DNA from: an uncultured Nonlabens sp.
GTDB taxonomy: Bacteria; Bacteroidota; Bacteroidia; Flavobacteriales; Flavobacteriaceae
Length of the DNA stretch: 64,000 nt
NCBI GenBank assembly: GCA_947491755.1
Contig: CANLKV010000002.1
Coordinates: forward strand, 1-64,000
Reading direction: 5' to 3'
Shown: positions 37,491 through 46,705 of the stretch, in pieces
Layout: each line of letters begins with the position of its first letter
How positions within the stretch are numbered: position 1 is the stretch's first letter
Made by a program: the position numbers and the translations under genes
Notes under the pieces: model-generated
The model's input: only the letters and a program-made list of their open reading frames with translations
Database searches by the model: none
What the model was told of the DNA's origin: nothing

Positions 37491-38411
37491 TCAGTATTGC
37501 TGCTCTCTTGACACCACATTTAGCAAGGCTTTTCCAGCTATTAAACGCTTATAATTTTCTATTATTTGTGGTACCACACTCTCTGGGTTACTCACACTAG
37601 CGACATGCGGCGTGATCAAAATTTTTGAAAACTTGCGCAACACATGATCAACTGGCAACGGTTCCTGATCAAATACATCCAGCGCTGCGCCAGATAAGTG
37701 CTCGTTATTAATTGCCTCAATTAGATCTTCCTCATTGAGATGGGCACCACGAGCAACATTGATAAGATAAGCACCCTGTGGCAACTTATAGAAAAGTTCT
37801 TTATCTAGGATACCTCGCGTAGCTTCGGTTAAAGGCAATAGACATACAAGGATGTCTGCTTGTGACAGGAATAGATCTAACTCGGTCGTGGTATAACTTT
37901 TAATAGTTGCGATGTTCTTTTTGTGCTGCGACCATCCCATTACGGTAAACCCCACTTTATTTAACAGTCCACCCACGGCTTGTCCTAGTGTTCCTAATCC
38001 TAAAATACCCACTCTTATATCCGACACTCTTTTGTAGGGTAGGGGGTTCCACTGGTTTTGAGTGGTTGCATATATATTCAGATTTTTAATATGATTTAAA
38101 CAATGCGCCAACACAAATTCTTGCATGTCTCCAGATAGCTTATCGTTTACAACACGAGTAATTACGGCATCTTTAGGTAAAGACGGGTCATCAAATAAAT
38201 GGTCAACGCCAGCCCCCAAAGAACCAATGGCGGGTACCTGTGGATATGCGGTAAAACTTCCAGCAGGCGCTTTCCACGTCAGGATCATCTTGATATCTTC
38301 AGGGTTATGTTGCGTCTGTGGTGTGACTATTACAGGGGCCTCCGGGTGCTTTGCAAATGCCTTTAACCAGGGCTTATAGTTATTGTCATTACGTACAAGT
38401 AGAATTGACAT
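37491..38411 (-). CDS. ghrA: glyoxylate/hydroxypyruvate reductase A-like
   Basis: D-2-hydroxyacid dehydrogenase (306 aa) resembling GhrA, which reduces glyoxylate and hydroxypyruvate with NADPH. The nucleotide-binding motif GILGLGTLGQAVG (about 135-147), the catalytic Arg in NVARGAHL, the Glu in DVFDQEPLP and the His in ITPHVASVSNP are in order. The substrate loop NDKLSGDMQEF fits GhrA, but related 2-hydroxyacids cannot be excluded. It diverges from the 38606 gene across a repeat palindrome. Confidence 0.88.
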   Translation of the reverse strand: MSILLVRNDNNYKPWLKAFAKHPEAPVIVTPQTQHNPEDIKMILTWKAPAGSFTAYPQVPAIGSLGAGVDHLFDDPSLPKDAVITRVVNDKLSGDMQEFVLAHCLNHIKNLNIYATTQNQWNPLPYKRVSDIRVGILGLGTLGQAVGGLLNKVGFTVMGWSQHKKNIATIKSYTTTELDLFLSQADILVCLLPLTEATRGILDKELFYKLPQGAYLINVARGAHLNEEDLIEAINNEHLSGAALDVFDQEPLPVDHVLRKFSKILITPHVASVSNPESVVPQIIENYKRLIAGKALLNVVSREQQY

Positions 38412-38484
38412 ATCGCTAGATTTTGAAGACTAATTTACAGCGCAATCATCAAATACTATGGAGTGGTAATCATTGTTTTTAGTT

Positions 38485-38500
38485 TGCTTTCGCGAAAGCG
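38485..38500. repeat. palindromic repeat copy 9 (intergenic, divergent)
   Basis: TGCTTTCGCGAAAGCG, one mismatch to the core, between the ghrA-like gene and the divergent 38606 gene. Confidence 0.9.
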
Positions 38501-38582
38501 AACACCCAATCAACCATCGTCAAATAAAACAGCTTTAAGAGCATAGTTAACCTATTGCAAGCTTATCCTAATTCTACTACAG

Positions 38583-38590
38583 TATATTTG
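38583..38590 (+). promoter_or_regulatory. -7 box before the 38606 gene
   Basis: TATATTTG fits TAnnTTTG 15 bp before ATG 38606; a TTG lies 25 bp further up, slightly too far. The box lies within the upstream extension of the frame, supporting the later start. Confidence 0.45.
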
Positions 38591-38605
38591 ACGGGATTCC
38601 AATTT

Positions 38606-39817
38606 ATGAAATATAGTCTATTTTACTGCTGTTACATGCTTGTAATTACCTATGGAATTTCTCAACCCATGGACACGATTAAGGCTGAAAAAAATGGTAT
38701 TGATAAACTCAATCTTTTGAGTACGCATCCTTTAGGAGTTTTTCACACCCGTATTTCATCAAATTTTAAAGATCGAGCTAGGCAGCAAGTTAGCATGCGG
38801 CTACAGCAGCAAAGCGGTAATGTATTCCAGCCACAACTGGAGGCCTATTTGCCAGAAAATGAAGCAGTGCGTGAGCGGTTTGCAAGTACTACCTGGTTTT
38901 TTAGAACTTTTGATTTCATAGATCAAGAAACTACACCTGCACAGATCTACCAATTTGAATTTGATGCGGTTCTCAAGGTGTATAGGGTAGACCTAGAGAT
39001 ACCCATTTCCCGTAAAAGTGATTTGCAGATAGGGCTACGTGGATTCACCGCAGTCAAAGGAAATTATCCATGGTCTTATTTTTCCAGCGATAGTACGATT
39101 GAATGGTTTCACAGCAATGTAGCCGGCGGGCATGACGCGTTTGGGCGCCGTTTTTATGGCCTTAATCAAGTAAACTTTAATTATACTGATGCACAGGGAA
39201 GGTCATTGTCCTTAAAAAATGCCAGACTTTTGCTAGGTGGTATCGAGGCGTCCTATCACTATTATATGGACTGGAACTGGCTCTCCCGCAATGCCATGAC
39301 ATTAAATACAGGCTTACATACAGGGTGGAACCTAACAAAGTTCAACAGATCTGTGGATGCGGGATTAAGTCTCAATCTTGTCAAATTATGGAATGTAAGC
39401 GTTGATGATGCGCTGCGGCTAGGCGCTGGCGGTAGCGTTTTGTATAGGGAAATTCTAACGCGCGATGCTAATGTTTCTCTAGGCAACAATCCTTTTATGG
39501 GCAGCACAGAGGTCATGCTAGAATGGACTAACATGACGACACAAGGCAACTACAACAGTCTGGCAATCCATTACCAGCAGCAAACGCCCTACCGTAATAA
39601 ACGCGAATCAGATTATTTTCATCTGAAAGGTAATTTTGAGATTAATGCAGGATGGCATAATGCTTATACCACATTACTAGAAGATCTAAGCAGCTGGAGC
39701 TTGCACTACACCCATGGCAGACGATATATTCAGTATTTTGTTTACTTTAAGGAAGACTTAAAGGTCAATAACGCACCAGATATAGAGAGTGGGATAGGAG
39801 TGCGATTTAAATTATAA
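38606..39817 (+). CDS. secreted protein, probable outer-membrane barrel
   Basis: A 403-residue protein with a signal peptide (about 1-20, ending ITYGISQ) followed by many alternating beta-strand segments with aromatic ends, and a C-terminal GVGIRFKL-like strand ending in Leu. This is typical of an outer-membrane barrel. I do not recognise a characterised family. A start at an upstream TTG (38555) is possible by frame but would overlap the promoter-like box. The GNAT gene follows after 3 bp. Confidence 0.7.
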   Translation: MKYSLFYCCYMLVITYGISQPMDTIKAEKNGIDKLNLLSTHPLGVFHTRISSNFKDRARQQVSMRLQQQSGNVFQPQLEAYLPENEAVRERFASTTWFFRTFDFIDQETTPAQIYQFEFDAVLKVYRVDLEIPISRKSDLQIGLRGFTAVKGNYPWSYFSSDSTIEWFHSNVAGGHDAFGRRFYGLNQVNFNYTDAQGRSLSLKNARLLLGGIEASYHYYMDWNWLSRNAMTLNTGLHTGWNLTKFNRSVDAGLSLNLVKLWNVSVDDALRLGAGGSVLYREILTRDANVSLGNNPFMGSTEVMLEWTNMTTQGNYNSLAIHYQQQTPYRNKRESDYFHLKGNFEINAGWHNAYTTLLEDLSSWSLHYTHGRRYIQYFVYFKEDLKVNNAPDIESGIGVRFKL

Positions 39818-39820
39818 TTT

Positions 39821-40354
39821 ATGCCCCAAGCTATAAATGATATTTGCATTAGTACCTGTACACTAGATGACTTGTCCATGGTGCTAGATTTATACGAGCA
39901 GGCTCGTAAACATCAACAGGAGCGTTTTCCAGAAAACACCTGGCCCGTATTTGATGTCGCTCTTATCAAGAAAGACATTAAAATGCAACGCCTATATAAA
40001 TTATCACGGGCAGGGACGGTTGTAGGTGTCTGGACAATTTCTTTTACAGACCCATTCATATGGCTAGGCAGTGAGCAAGATAAGGCCATCTATCTGCATC
40101 GTATTGCCAGGAATAGAAAAGTTGATGGATACGCTCTTATGGATTCTATCGTTTCATGGTGCAAAAGCTATGCAATCGCTCACGATTTGCACTGGGTGCG
40201 TATGGATACTTGCGGTCACAACCAGGCACTTATCGAATATTATAAATCAGTAGGATTCAAATTTTTGGGAGTGCGTTCACTTCAAGATTTTGAAAAACTC
40301 CCGTCACACTACCACCATGTGCCAGTTTGTTACTTTGAATTGAGGGTTGTATAG
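39821..40354 (+). CDS. GNAT family acetyltransferase
   Basis: A 177-residue Gcn5-related N-acetyltransferase fold. Acetyl-CoA binding is suggested by LHRIARNRKVDGYALMDSIV (about 91-110) and by the later WVRMDTCGHNQALIEYYKSVGFKFLG, the usual beta5-alpha4 region. The Q/R-x-x-G-x-G/A loop is altered to R-K-V-D-G-Y-A. The substrate is unknown. It is probably co-transcribed with the barrel-like gene and ends at a terminator shared with rplT. Confidence 0.82.
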   Translation: MPQAINDICISTCTLDDLSMVLDLYEQARKHQQERFPENTWPVFDVALIKKDIKMQRLYKLSRAGTVVGVWTISFTDPFIWLGSEQDKAIYLHRIARNRKVDGYALMDSIVSWCKSYAIAHDLHWVRMDTCGHNQALIEYYKSVGFKFLGVRSLQDFEKLPSHYHHVPVCYFELRVV

Positions 40355-40416
40355 CGCCCTTTAATTGTGGGAGTAGTTGCTGGAGATCACGATTAAGAAA
40401 AAGGATGTTGAAAATA

Positions 40417-40446
40417 AAAATCCCGACCATTACTGATCGGGATTTT
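40417..40446. terminator. bidirectional terminator between GNAT and rplT
   Basis: A 10-bp perfect stem AAAATCCCGA / TCGGGATTTT with a 10-base loop; its A/T ends work in both directions. It serves the converging GNAT (+) and rplT (-) genes. Confidence 0.85.
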
Positions 40447-40470
40447 AAAATGCGAGAGGTGATTACACCT

Positions 40471-40815
40471 TTATTTTACTTTGTTTACTACAGCTTCAAA
40501 CGCCTCTGGGTGATTCATTGCTAGATCTGCAAGAACTTTACGGTTTAACTCGATATTGTTCTTTTTTACAGCACCCATAAATTGTGAGTAGCTCATTCCA
40601 TGTAATCTTGCACCAGCGTTGATACGCGTGATCCATAATCTACGGAACGTTCTTTTTTTGTTTCTTCTATCGCGGTATGAGTAAGACATTGCTTTCTCTA
40701 CTGCGTTTTTGGCTACTGTCCATACGTTTTTACGACGTCCAAAATAACCTTTTGCCTGCTTGAGGACTTTTTTTCTGCGGGCTCTTGAAGCCACTCTATT
40801 TGTTGCTCTTGGCAT
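40471..40815 (-). CDS. rplT: 50S ribosomal protein L20
   Basis: L20, a 23S rRNA-binding assembly protein of 114 residues that in other bacteria represses its own operon. The sequence is standard: very basic N-terminal arm ([20 protein letters not shown]), conserved [13 protein letters not shown], and the C-terminal [16 protein letters not shown]. It follows rpmI by 100 bp and ends before a shared terminator. Confidence 0.98.
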   Translation of the reverse strand: MPRATNRVASRARRKKVLKQAKGYFGRRKNVWTVAKNAVEKAMSYSYRDRRNKKRTFRRLWITRINAGARLHGMSYSQFMGAVKKNNIELNRKVLADLAMNHPEAFEAVVNKVK

Positions 40816-40915
40816 AATTTAATTTTTTAGTTAGAGGCGATTCTATTGAATTCTTTTGAGCCTGTTAACTGGGTTTGTATTGAATTAATAAACCATCAAG
40901 GTTTACAATGCGGTC

Positions 40916-41113
40916 TTACTTAAGACGCAATTGTAATTTGATATTGTCTTCATCTGCTTTATGCACGGTAGTATCATGCGTTAAAGCTAGTTTACGTTTC
41001 TTGCTTTTTTTAGTCAATATGTGACTTTTAAAAGCGTGTTTTCTTTTGATCTTACCAGTACCGGTCAGCTTAAAACGCTTTTTGGCACTTGATTTTGTTT
41101 TCATCTTAGGCAT
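40916..41113 (-). CDS. rpmI: 50S ribosomal protein L35
   Basis: L35, 65 residues, with the family start [20 protein letters not shown] and the [15 protein letters not shown] block. An AAAAAGGAA ribosome-binding site precedes its ATG. It is separated from infC by 377 bp containing a terminator, a promoter-like box and a folded leader, so rpmI-rplT can be transcribed apart from infC. Confidence 0.98.
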   Translation of the reverse strand: MPKMKTKSSAKKRFKLTGTGKIKRKHAFKSHILTKKSKKRKLALTHDTTVHKADEDNIKLQLRLK

Positions 41114-41138
41114 AAGTTCCTTTTTTAAATTCTCGCAT

Positions 41139-41175
41139 CCTTAAAGCCATACCTGGACAGGTCCATTTTTAAGGA
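41139..41175 (-). promoter_or_regulatory. possible structured leader of rpmI-rplT
   Basis: Just upstream of rpmI the minus-strand RNA can form an outer 7-bp stem CCTTAAA/TTTAAGG (41168-41174 with 41139-41145) enclosing a short hairpin TGGACCTGTCCA. L20 autoregulates through leader structures in other phyla, so this is a candidate operator RNA, inferred only. Confidence 0.35.
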
Positions 41176-41178
41176 CTG

Positions 41179-41186
41179 CAAAAATA
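41179..41186 (-). promoter_or_regulatory. -7 box of an rpmI-rplT promoter
   Basis: Minus-strand TATTTTTG followed by CAG fits TAnnTTTG. It would give a leader of about 60 nt carrying the hairpin described. No TTG is seen at -33. Confidence 0.45.
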
Positions 41187-41427
41187 GGTTTTTAATTGTA
41201 ATCTACCGACTATTCATGCAGAGATTATTGTACTCGTGATTAATATTACCATATTGAACGATGAAAAATCTTTAAATAATCTTCTCTGATAGGGCAATGA
41301 AAGATTTATTGTCTCATGTTACCTATTCTAAGAATGTTATGTTGCACGAATGTTCTGTTTAAGAGTTGTTATTATGCTCTCTAGATATGATGTGTGTTTC
41401 ATTACATGAGAGCATATAAAGCTTTAA
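41187..41427. other. intergenic stretch between infC terminator and rpmI promoter
   Basis: AT-rich sequence of about 240 bp with no reading frame. Together with the terminator and promoter it forms the unusually long infC-rpmI gap. I see no further signal. Confidence 0.5.
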
Positions 41428-41465
41428 TAGAAAAAAGACTGTTCTTTACGGGAACAGTCTTTCTT
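41428..41465 (-). terminator. intrinsic terminator after infC
   Basis: An 11-bp perfect stem (41434-41444 with 41452-41462) and 7-base loop, about 28 bp past the infC stop, with A bases to its left giving minus-strand T. It would partly or fully separate thrS-infC from rpmI-rplT. Confidence 0.8.
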
Positions 41466-41490
41466 ATTTTACGAGAAAAAAATAATATTC

Positions 41491-42045
41491 TTATTTTTTC
41501 TTAGGCGCAAGGAACATATTCATACGTTTTCCTTCCATCTTAGGCATTTGCTCAACCTTTCCTAGTTCTTCAAGATCTTGTGCAAGTCTAAGTAAGAGTA
41601 TTTCTCCTTGATCTTTGTAGATAATGGAGCGTCCTTTAAAGAAAACATAAGCTTTCAATTTAGCACCTTCCTTCAAGAATTTTTCTGCATGATTTTTTTT
41701 GAATTCATAATCATGATCATCAGTATTAGGACCAAAACGGATTTCCTTTATCACCACTTTTGATGCATTAGCCTTCATCGCTTTTTCGCGTTTCTTTTGC
41801 TCATAGACAAACTTCTTATAGTCCATGATTTTTGCAACAGGTGGGTCTGCGTTAGGAGAGATCTCTACTAGATCCATTTCCATTTCCTGCGCTTTGGCTA
41901 GCGCATCACGAGTGTCGATAATTTGTGGTTCAACACCCTCGCCTACAAGGCGTACCTTACGGGCACGTATTTTATCGTTTATTGCGTGCTTGTCTTCTTT
42001 GATGATCCGCGCTGGTCCGCGGCTTCTGCGTCTTCTTATTGCTAT
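41491..42045 (-). CDS. infC: translation initiation factor IF-3, non-standard start codon
   Basis: IF-3 checks start-codon pairing on the 30S subunit. From the ATA at 42045 the protein is 184 aa: [21 protein letters not shown], then the N-domain ([14 protein letters not shown]), the linker, and the C-domain ([18 protein letters not shown]). The first in-frame ATG is at the MEMDLVEIS segment, too late because it cuts off about 54 conserved residues. Between the upstream in-frame stop and that ATG there is no ATG, GTG, TTG or CTG codon, only ATA (42051, 42045, 42039) and other ATH codons. A rare start is therefore required, as with AUU in Escherichia coli infC. Which ATA is used is uncertain. 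The gene lies about 10-16 bp after thrS. Confidence 0.9.
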   Translation of the reverse strand: MAIRRRRSRGPARIIKEDKHAINDKIRARKVRLVGEGVEPQIIDTRDALAKAQEMEMDLVEISPNADPPVAKIMDYKKFVYEQKKREKAMKANASKVVIKEIRFGPNTDDHDYEFKKNHAEKFLKEGAKLKAYVFFKGRSIIYKDQGEILLLRLAQDLEELGKVEQMPKMEGKRMNMFLAPKKK

Positions 42046-42061
42046 GGCTATATAATTTTAA

Positions 42062-44008
42062 TTAAACTTCAAATGTTTGAATACTGCTGGCAACTTCTTC
42101 ATTAATTAACTGTGCAAATTGTTCTACAGTCATACTACCTAGATCGTCACCACCATGCTTACGTACAGAAATAGTGCCATCTTTTTCTTCTTGTTCTCCT
42201 ACGATCAACATATAGGGCAATTTTGCCATTTCTGCCTCCCGTATCTTTTTTCCCATAGTTTCCGCACGATGGTCTGTCGTGGTACGAATCTCGTGATTTT
42301 CTAGACTTTTTGCTACCTTTTTTGCATAATTTTCATATTTCTCACTCAAAGACAGCACAGTACACTGTTCTGGCATCAACCATAACGGGAAATTACCACC
42401 TGTATGCTCTAATAAAATGGCTATAAACCGTTCCATACTACCAAATGGCGCTCTGTGAATCATGACAGGTCGATGTGACTCATTGTCACCTCCCTTGTAC
42501 CACAAATCAAATCGCTCTGGCAGGTTGTAATCTACTTGTATAGTTCCTAACTGCCAGCTTCTACCCAGCGCGTCTTTTACCATAAAGTCCAGCTTTGGCC
42601 CATAAAATGCCGCCTCGCCTTCTTCTACTACATAGTCTAGTCCTTTTGCTTTTGCAGCTCTTAAAATTGCATTCTCAGCTTTTTCCCAGTTTGCTGTATC
42701 TCCTATGTATTTCTCTGGCTTTTTAGGATCTCTTATACTTACCTGTGCCGTAAAGTTTTCAAAACCTAAAGATCCAAATACATAGAGCACCAGGTCAATC
42801 ACATTCATAAATTCTTGATCCAACTGGTCTGGAGTACAAAAAATATGAGCGTCGTCCTGGGTAAAACCTCTTACTCGTGTCAGGCCATGCAGCTCACCGC
42901 TTTGCTCATAACGGTAGACCGTGCCAAATTCTGCAAAGCGTTTAGGCAAGTCACGATAGGACCACTGGATGCTTTTATAAATCTCACAGTGGTGTGGGCA
43001 ATTCATGGGTTTTAATAAAAACTCTTCATCTTCCGCCGGCGTATGTATCGGTTGAAAAGAATCGGCACCGTATTTTTCATAATGACCACTAGTGACATAA
43101 AGCTCTTTTGCACCTATGTGCGGTGTCATTACCATCTCATAGCCCGCTTTTTTCTGGGCCTCTTTTAGGAAGTTCTCCAATCGCTCTCGCAATGCAGCTC
43201 CTTTAGGTAGCCATAAAGGCAAGCCTTGACCTACTCGCTGCGAGAAAGTAAATAATTGTAATTCTTTACCTAGTTTGCGATGATCGCGTTTTTTTGCTTC
43301 CTCCAGCATCTCTAGGTATTCTGTAAGGTCTTTTTGTTTAGGGAATGAGATACCGTAAAGACGCGTTAATTGTGGGTTGTTTTCATCCCCACGCCAGTAA
43401 GCACCTGCAATGCTCATTATTTTAAAAGCTTTTACAAATCCTGTGTTAGGAATGTGTCCCCCACGACATAAATCAGTAAAAGTATCGTGATCACAAAAAG
43501 TGATCTCCCCATCCGTAAGATTTTCAATAAGCTCTACTTTAAACTCATTACCTTCCTCTTTGTATTTTTTTAAAGCGTCTGCTTTGGACACTTCTCGCAT
43601 GGTAAACTCGTGTTTCCCGCGGGCAATCTCTATTGCTTTTTTTTCTATGGCTGGTATATCAGCCTCGGTAATGGAACGTCCAGCAAAATCAATGTCATAG
43701 TAAAAACCATTTTCAATCGATGGTCCTATGGTTAGTTTTGCCTGTGGAAACAATTCTTCAACCGCCTGCGCCATAATATGCGAGGACGAGTGCCAGAAAG
43801 CCTGCTTTCCTTCTGGGTCATTAAAAGTGTATAAAACCAGGTGGCCGTCAGTCTCTAGTGGTGTTTTTGTTTCAACTTTTTGCTTATTAAAACTAGCGCT
43901 GATAACGTTGCGCGCTAGACCGTGAGAGATGCTCATGGCTACATCCATGGGAGTGGTGCCTTTGTCAAATTCTTTAACGCTCCCGTCTGGTAAGGTAATG
44001 TGGATCAT
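42062..44008 (-). CDS. thrS: threonine-tRNA ligase
   Basis: Class II synthetase (648 aa) charging tRNA-Thr. Domains: TGS (about 1-60, MIHITLPDGSVKEF); editing domain (about 62-220) with zinc-type HSSSHIMAQAVEELFP and GGHIPNTG; catalytic core with motif 2 FGTVYRYEQSGEL and zinc ligands in KPMNCPHHCEIY; and an anticodon-binding C-terminus. The frame is open to 44074, but a strong promoter at 44029-44058 and family alignment fix the start at 44008. It heads the thrS-infC cluster. Confidence 0.96.
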   Translation of the reverse strand: MIHITLPDGSVKEFDKGTTPMDVAMSISHGLARNVISASFNKQKVETKTPLETDGHLVLYTFNDPEGKQAFWHSSSHIMAQAVEELFPQAKLTIGPSIENGFYYDIDFAGRSITEADIPAIEKKAIEIARGKHEFTMREVSKADALKKYKEEGNEFKVELIENLTDGEITFCDHDTFTDLCRGGHIPNTGFVKAFKIMSIAGAYWRGDENNPQLTRLYGISFPKQKDLTEYLEMLEEAKKRDHRKLGKELQLFTFSQRVGQGLPLWLPKGAALRERLENFLKEAQKKAGYEMVMTPHIGAKELYVTSGHYEKYGADSFQPIHTPAEDEEFLLKPMNCPHHCEIYKSIQWSYRDLPKRFAEFGTVYRYEQSGELHGLTRVRGFTQDDAHIFCTPDQLDQEFMNVIDLVLYVFGSLGFENFTAQVSIRDPKKPEKYIGDTANWEKAENAILRAAKAKGLDYVVEEGEAAFYGPKLDFMVKDALGRSWQLGTIQVDYNLPERFDLWYKGGDNESHRPVMIHRAPFGSMERFIAILLEHTGGNFPLWLMPEQCTVLSLSEKYENYAKKVAKSLENHEIRTTTDHRAETMGKKIREAEMAKLPYMLIVGEQEEKDGTISVRKHGGDDLGSMTVEQFAQLINEEVASSIQTFEV

Positions 44009-44028
44009 AATTACAAAATATGGACCCG

Positions 44029-44058
44029 CAAAGTTAAACCCTTTATATAGACTGCCAA
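44029..44058 (-). promoter_or_regulatory. promoter of thrS-infC
   Basis: Minus-strand TTG (44056-44058), 19-bp spacer, TAACTTTG (44029-44036): the best match to the flavobacterial promoter consensus in the window. The start would be near 44023, 15 nt before the thrS ATG. Confidence 0.7.
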
Positions 44059-44134
44059 CTTCTATTGCCACCAAAACAAACAGTTTTTGAACGGTTAAAA
44101 AAATTGTATTATTGAATCACTTAAACCACTTGTA

Positions 44135-45877
44135 ATGAATGCTTTTAAATGGCAACCTGCATCAGTTGCAATTTTCTCTATTGTTGTTTTGTTCGCTTTC
44201 GCGAAAGCGAGATCACAACCAGCATCCCCACAAGAACAGCTCGTTACCTACACTATTGATAAAACTTTTGATAGGACTGAGGTATTTGAGACCATTGAGG
44301 TATTGAAAAATACGCACCAGCTGGAAGTGCGAATGGATAGTTACAGCCATAGCGCAGGGCGACTCAATAAACTGGGGTTGTCATTAAAAGATAAAGACGG
44401 CAGCTGGCAAAGCATTGAAAGTATAAATGATAAGGGCATCGCGCCATTATGTATTGCTATTCAAGGTAATGCTATAGAAGATCTAGCCCTGTGTCCACAG
44501 GGAGTGCCTAGTGCAAAAACAAGCCGCAAGGGCCAGTTTGAAAACCTTGATAGAGGTAAGGTGGAAGATAAAAATCCAGCCTCTATGACAAATACAGAAA
44601 CAGCCCCTACTTCTAGGGTTGATTCGTCTATTAAAAATAGGGCTACAGATATCATTACAGCCGATCAACAACCTGTGGCAACTGTACATGCAAAAGCTCA
44701 AGGCGACGTAAGTCAGGAAAACGAAGAGCTAGAGTCGCAGGCTGGTCGTGCAAACGAGGTCGAAGGATCAATGGTTAACGCGCCTGTAAAACGAGAAGAG
44801 GTTCCGTCTGGGGTTGTAAATATCGATGCAGGTCCAGAGATGTTTAAAGCGGAAGATAAAGCGGAATCTAAGGAAGACTCAAAGCCTGCTGCTGTAGAGA
44901 ACCTAGAAGGCTCTACCGGACCTATAAAAAAGGCTAAAAAGGTTAAAAAGGTAAAAAAGGTGCTTGAAAGGGAGCCACAATTACCTCAAAATGGCCCATT
45001 ACAGGCTGTAGGATCCGCTACCAATGCTTTTAAAAATGAAACAGTTCCAGCGGTAAATGACGCACAAATACCAGCTAGCACCATTGCCGGGAAAGATTTG
45101 GCTCAATTAAATGAAGCAGTATCACCACCTGAAAAGGCTACGAACAATTCAATTAAAACTTCTAAAAATGAATTAGTCCTTCAACAAAGTGAGGAGAGTG
45201 AAAAACTTCCAGATGATCTTGCTCTAAAGGATTCGATAACAAAGCAAGTTAATGCACGATTGAGAGAAAATCGAGAACTGTTTAAACAAGAACGATCGAT
45301 TCAAAAACAGGAGTTGAGTCAACTGCAGATTGAATTGAATAAATCACAACGCGAGCGCAATACCTTGCGTTATAATAATGAGCGTGAACAAGCAAAGCGA
45401 GACAGTTTAAAGGCCCAGCAGGAACGGCTACAGCGCCAGCTGGAATTGCAAAAACAGCAGCTAGAAGAGACGCTACAATTACAAGCAGAGAATGAAAAGA
45501 TAATCGCACAGCAGCAAGCTGTAATTGAAGATCAGGGGCTTAAAGCAGAAACCGCTACTAGCCTTAAAGCCTACCGCACAGCCCTACTAGGCGCTCCCGA
45601 AGGGGAAGAAATCATCGCACAGGGTTATTTAACATTTGCCTATGAACAATGTAGCTTTAAGACCTATCCAGGATACTCGATCGTGTACAGCAGTCTGGGG
45701 AAATTTCTATTTACTATAAATCAAGAACTGGGCGAGAAACCCATAAGCGTCACCCTTAAGATAAAAGGTGATGCATTTAATTACACGTATACAGGTAATG
45801 TGCTGTTTGTTAAAGATACAGACGGCAACCTGGTAAATGAAAATGGAGACCTTTTATCTACTGTTAATCGCAAGTAG
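44135..45877 (+). CDS. secreted coiled-coil protein, two-domain family
   Basis: A 580-residue secreted protein of unknown function. Signal peptide about 1-25 (end encoded by a repeat palindrome, AFAKA). Residues about 35-125 form a domain shared with the next gene and with the M56 protein at 47962 (pattern FETIEVLK, SINDKGIAPLCI). A long charged, low-complexity stretch (about 130-360) includes a KKAKKVKKVKKV run. A coiled coil covers about 370-475. A C-terminal domain (about 488-575; ending in NLVNENG) is also shared with the 45958 protein. It was probably assembled by inserting the linker and coiled coil into the two-domain arrangement. Confidence 0.75.
   Translation: MNAFKWQPASVAIFSIVVLFAFAKARSQPASPQEQLVTYTIDKTFDRTEVFETIEVLKNTHQLEVRMDSYSHSAGRLNKLGLSLKDKDGSWQSIESINDKGIAPLCIAIQGNAIEDLALCPQGVPSAKTSRKGQFENLDRGKVEDKNPASMTNTETAPTSRVDSSIKNRATDIITADQQPVATVHAKAQGDVSQENEELESQAGRANEVEGSMVNAPVKREEVPSGVVNIDAGPEMFKAEDKAESKEDSKPAAVENLEGSTGPIKKAKKVKKVKKVLEREPQLPQNGPLQAVGSATNAFKNETVPAVNDAQIPASTIAGKDLAQLNEAVSPPEKATNNSIKTSKNELVLQQSEESEKLPDDLALKDSITKQVNARLRENRELFKQERSIQKQELSQLQIELNKSQRERNTLRYNNEREQAKRDSLKAQQERLQRQLELQKQQLEETLQLQAENEKIIAQQQAVIEDQGLKAETATSLKAYRTALLGAPEGEEIIAQGYLTFAYEQCSFKTYPGYSIVYSSLGKFLFTINQELGEKPISVTLKIKGDAFNYTYTGNVLFVKDTDGNLVNENGDLLSTVNRK
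44194..44209. repeat. palindromic repeat copy 10 (in 44135 gene)
   Basis: Perfect palindrome encoding the end of the signal peptide in the frame A-F-A-K-A, as in the LysM gene. Confidence 0.95.
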
Positions 45878-45957
45878 CAGTAGTAGATCTATTTTATTTG
45901 TTACTTTCTATAAGTCAAGGTTTTAAATGCTACATTTAAATACCAAACTTATATATT

Positions 45958-46686
45958 ATGAATGCTATTATAGGGAAATTGCATTTCATACTTGTTGCTG
46001 TTTTTTACACAGGATGCCATGTCGCGAGCAGCCAGATAGATCTAGTAACGGCAGATTCTATTTACAATCTGCACTTAAGCGCAACAGATAAACAACGCTC
46101 TTTATTTGAAACTTTCAATGTTTTAAAAAAGGAATACCGCATCACATCAACTATTAAACAGTTGCAGCGTGGCCATGCAGGTATCATAAATCTAGAGCTG
46201 CAACTGACAACCTCTAGTGGCGCGGTCCATGAATTGAGGGCAATTAGTGATTTAAAGATTCCGGACTACCTTATAAAAATCAACAAAAGGACAGGTCAAA
46301 TTGTCTATGCTGGTGTTTGTGAATCGTGTGACAGCACTTCTATTAGTAAAGAATTACCACTAGAAAAGACAGCTACCACCTTAACCAATCAAACCAAAGC
46401 GTTGTTATCAACAGTTGCTACAAGAAATACATCAACAGAGCGCAGCAGTGATTTTATTTGCATTAATGCGCAGCAGTATTTATTTGAGATATATAAATCC
46501 CGTACGCTTATTTATGACGCAACACACCGCAATATACTTACCATAGAAGAGGAGTTGACAGATCAACCAGCAACAGGTAATGTGGTAATTAATGGTTCTG
46601 ATTGCACGTATAGTTACAAAAATTATATACTTACCCTGTACAATAATCAGGGTGAGATTGTCGATGTAGCGGGTAGGGCGCTATGA
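45958..46686 (+). CDS. secreted protein, short two-domain paralogue
   Basis: A 242-residue secreted protein. A hydrophobic leader (about 1-26) contains FYTGCHVASSQ, so either signal peptidase or lipoprotein processing is possible. The N-domain (about 35-125; SLFETFNVLKKEYRI, then HAGIINLELQL) and C-domain (about 165-242; LTIEEELTDQP, DCTYSYKNYILTLYNN) match those of the upstream 580-residue protein, joined here by only about 40 residues. No known family was recognised. A TACATTTA box lies 20 bp before the ATG. It converges with the XRE regulator gene. Confidence 0.72.
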   Translation: MNAIIGKLHFILVAVFYTGCHVASSQIDLVTADSIYNLHLSATDKQRSLFETFNVLKKEYRITSTIKQLQRGHAGIINLELQLTTSSGAVHELRAISDLKIPDYLIKINKRTGQIVYAGVCESCDSTSISKELPLEKTATTLTNQTKALLSTVATRNTSTERSSDFICINAQQYLFEIYKSRTLIYDATHRNILTIEEELTDQPATGNVVINGSDCTYSYKNYILTLYNNQGEIVDVAGRAL

Positions 46687-46705
46687 GGGTTTATCCATAT
46701 TTTAA

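Noticed and set aside
38555..38605. TTG-initiated extension of the 38606 gene
   Set aside because: It spans a TATATTTG promoter-like box, while the ATG at 38606 directly begins a signal peptide.
43500..43925. Several plus-strand frames inside thrS, and similar frames elsewhere
   Set aside because: They lie antisense to well-conserved coding sequence and lack family features.
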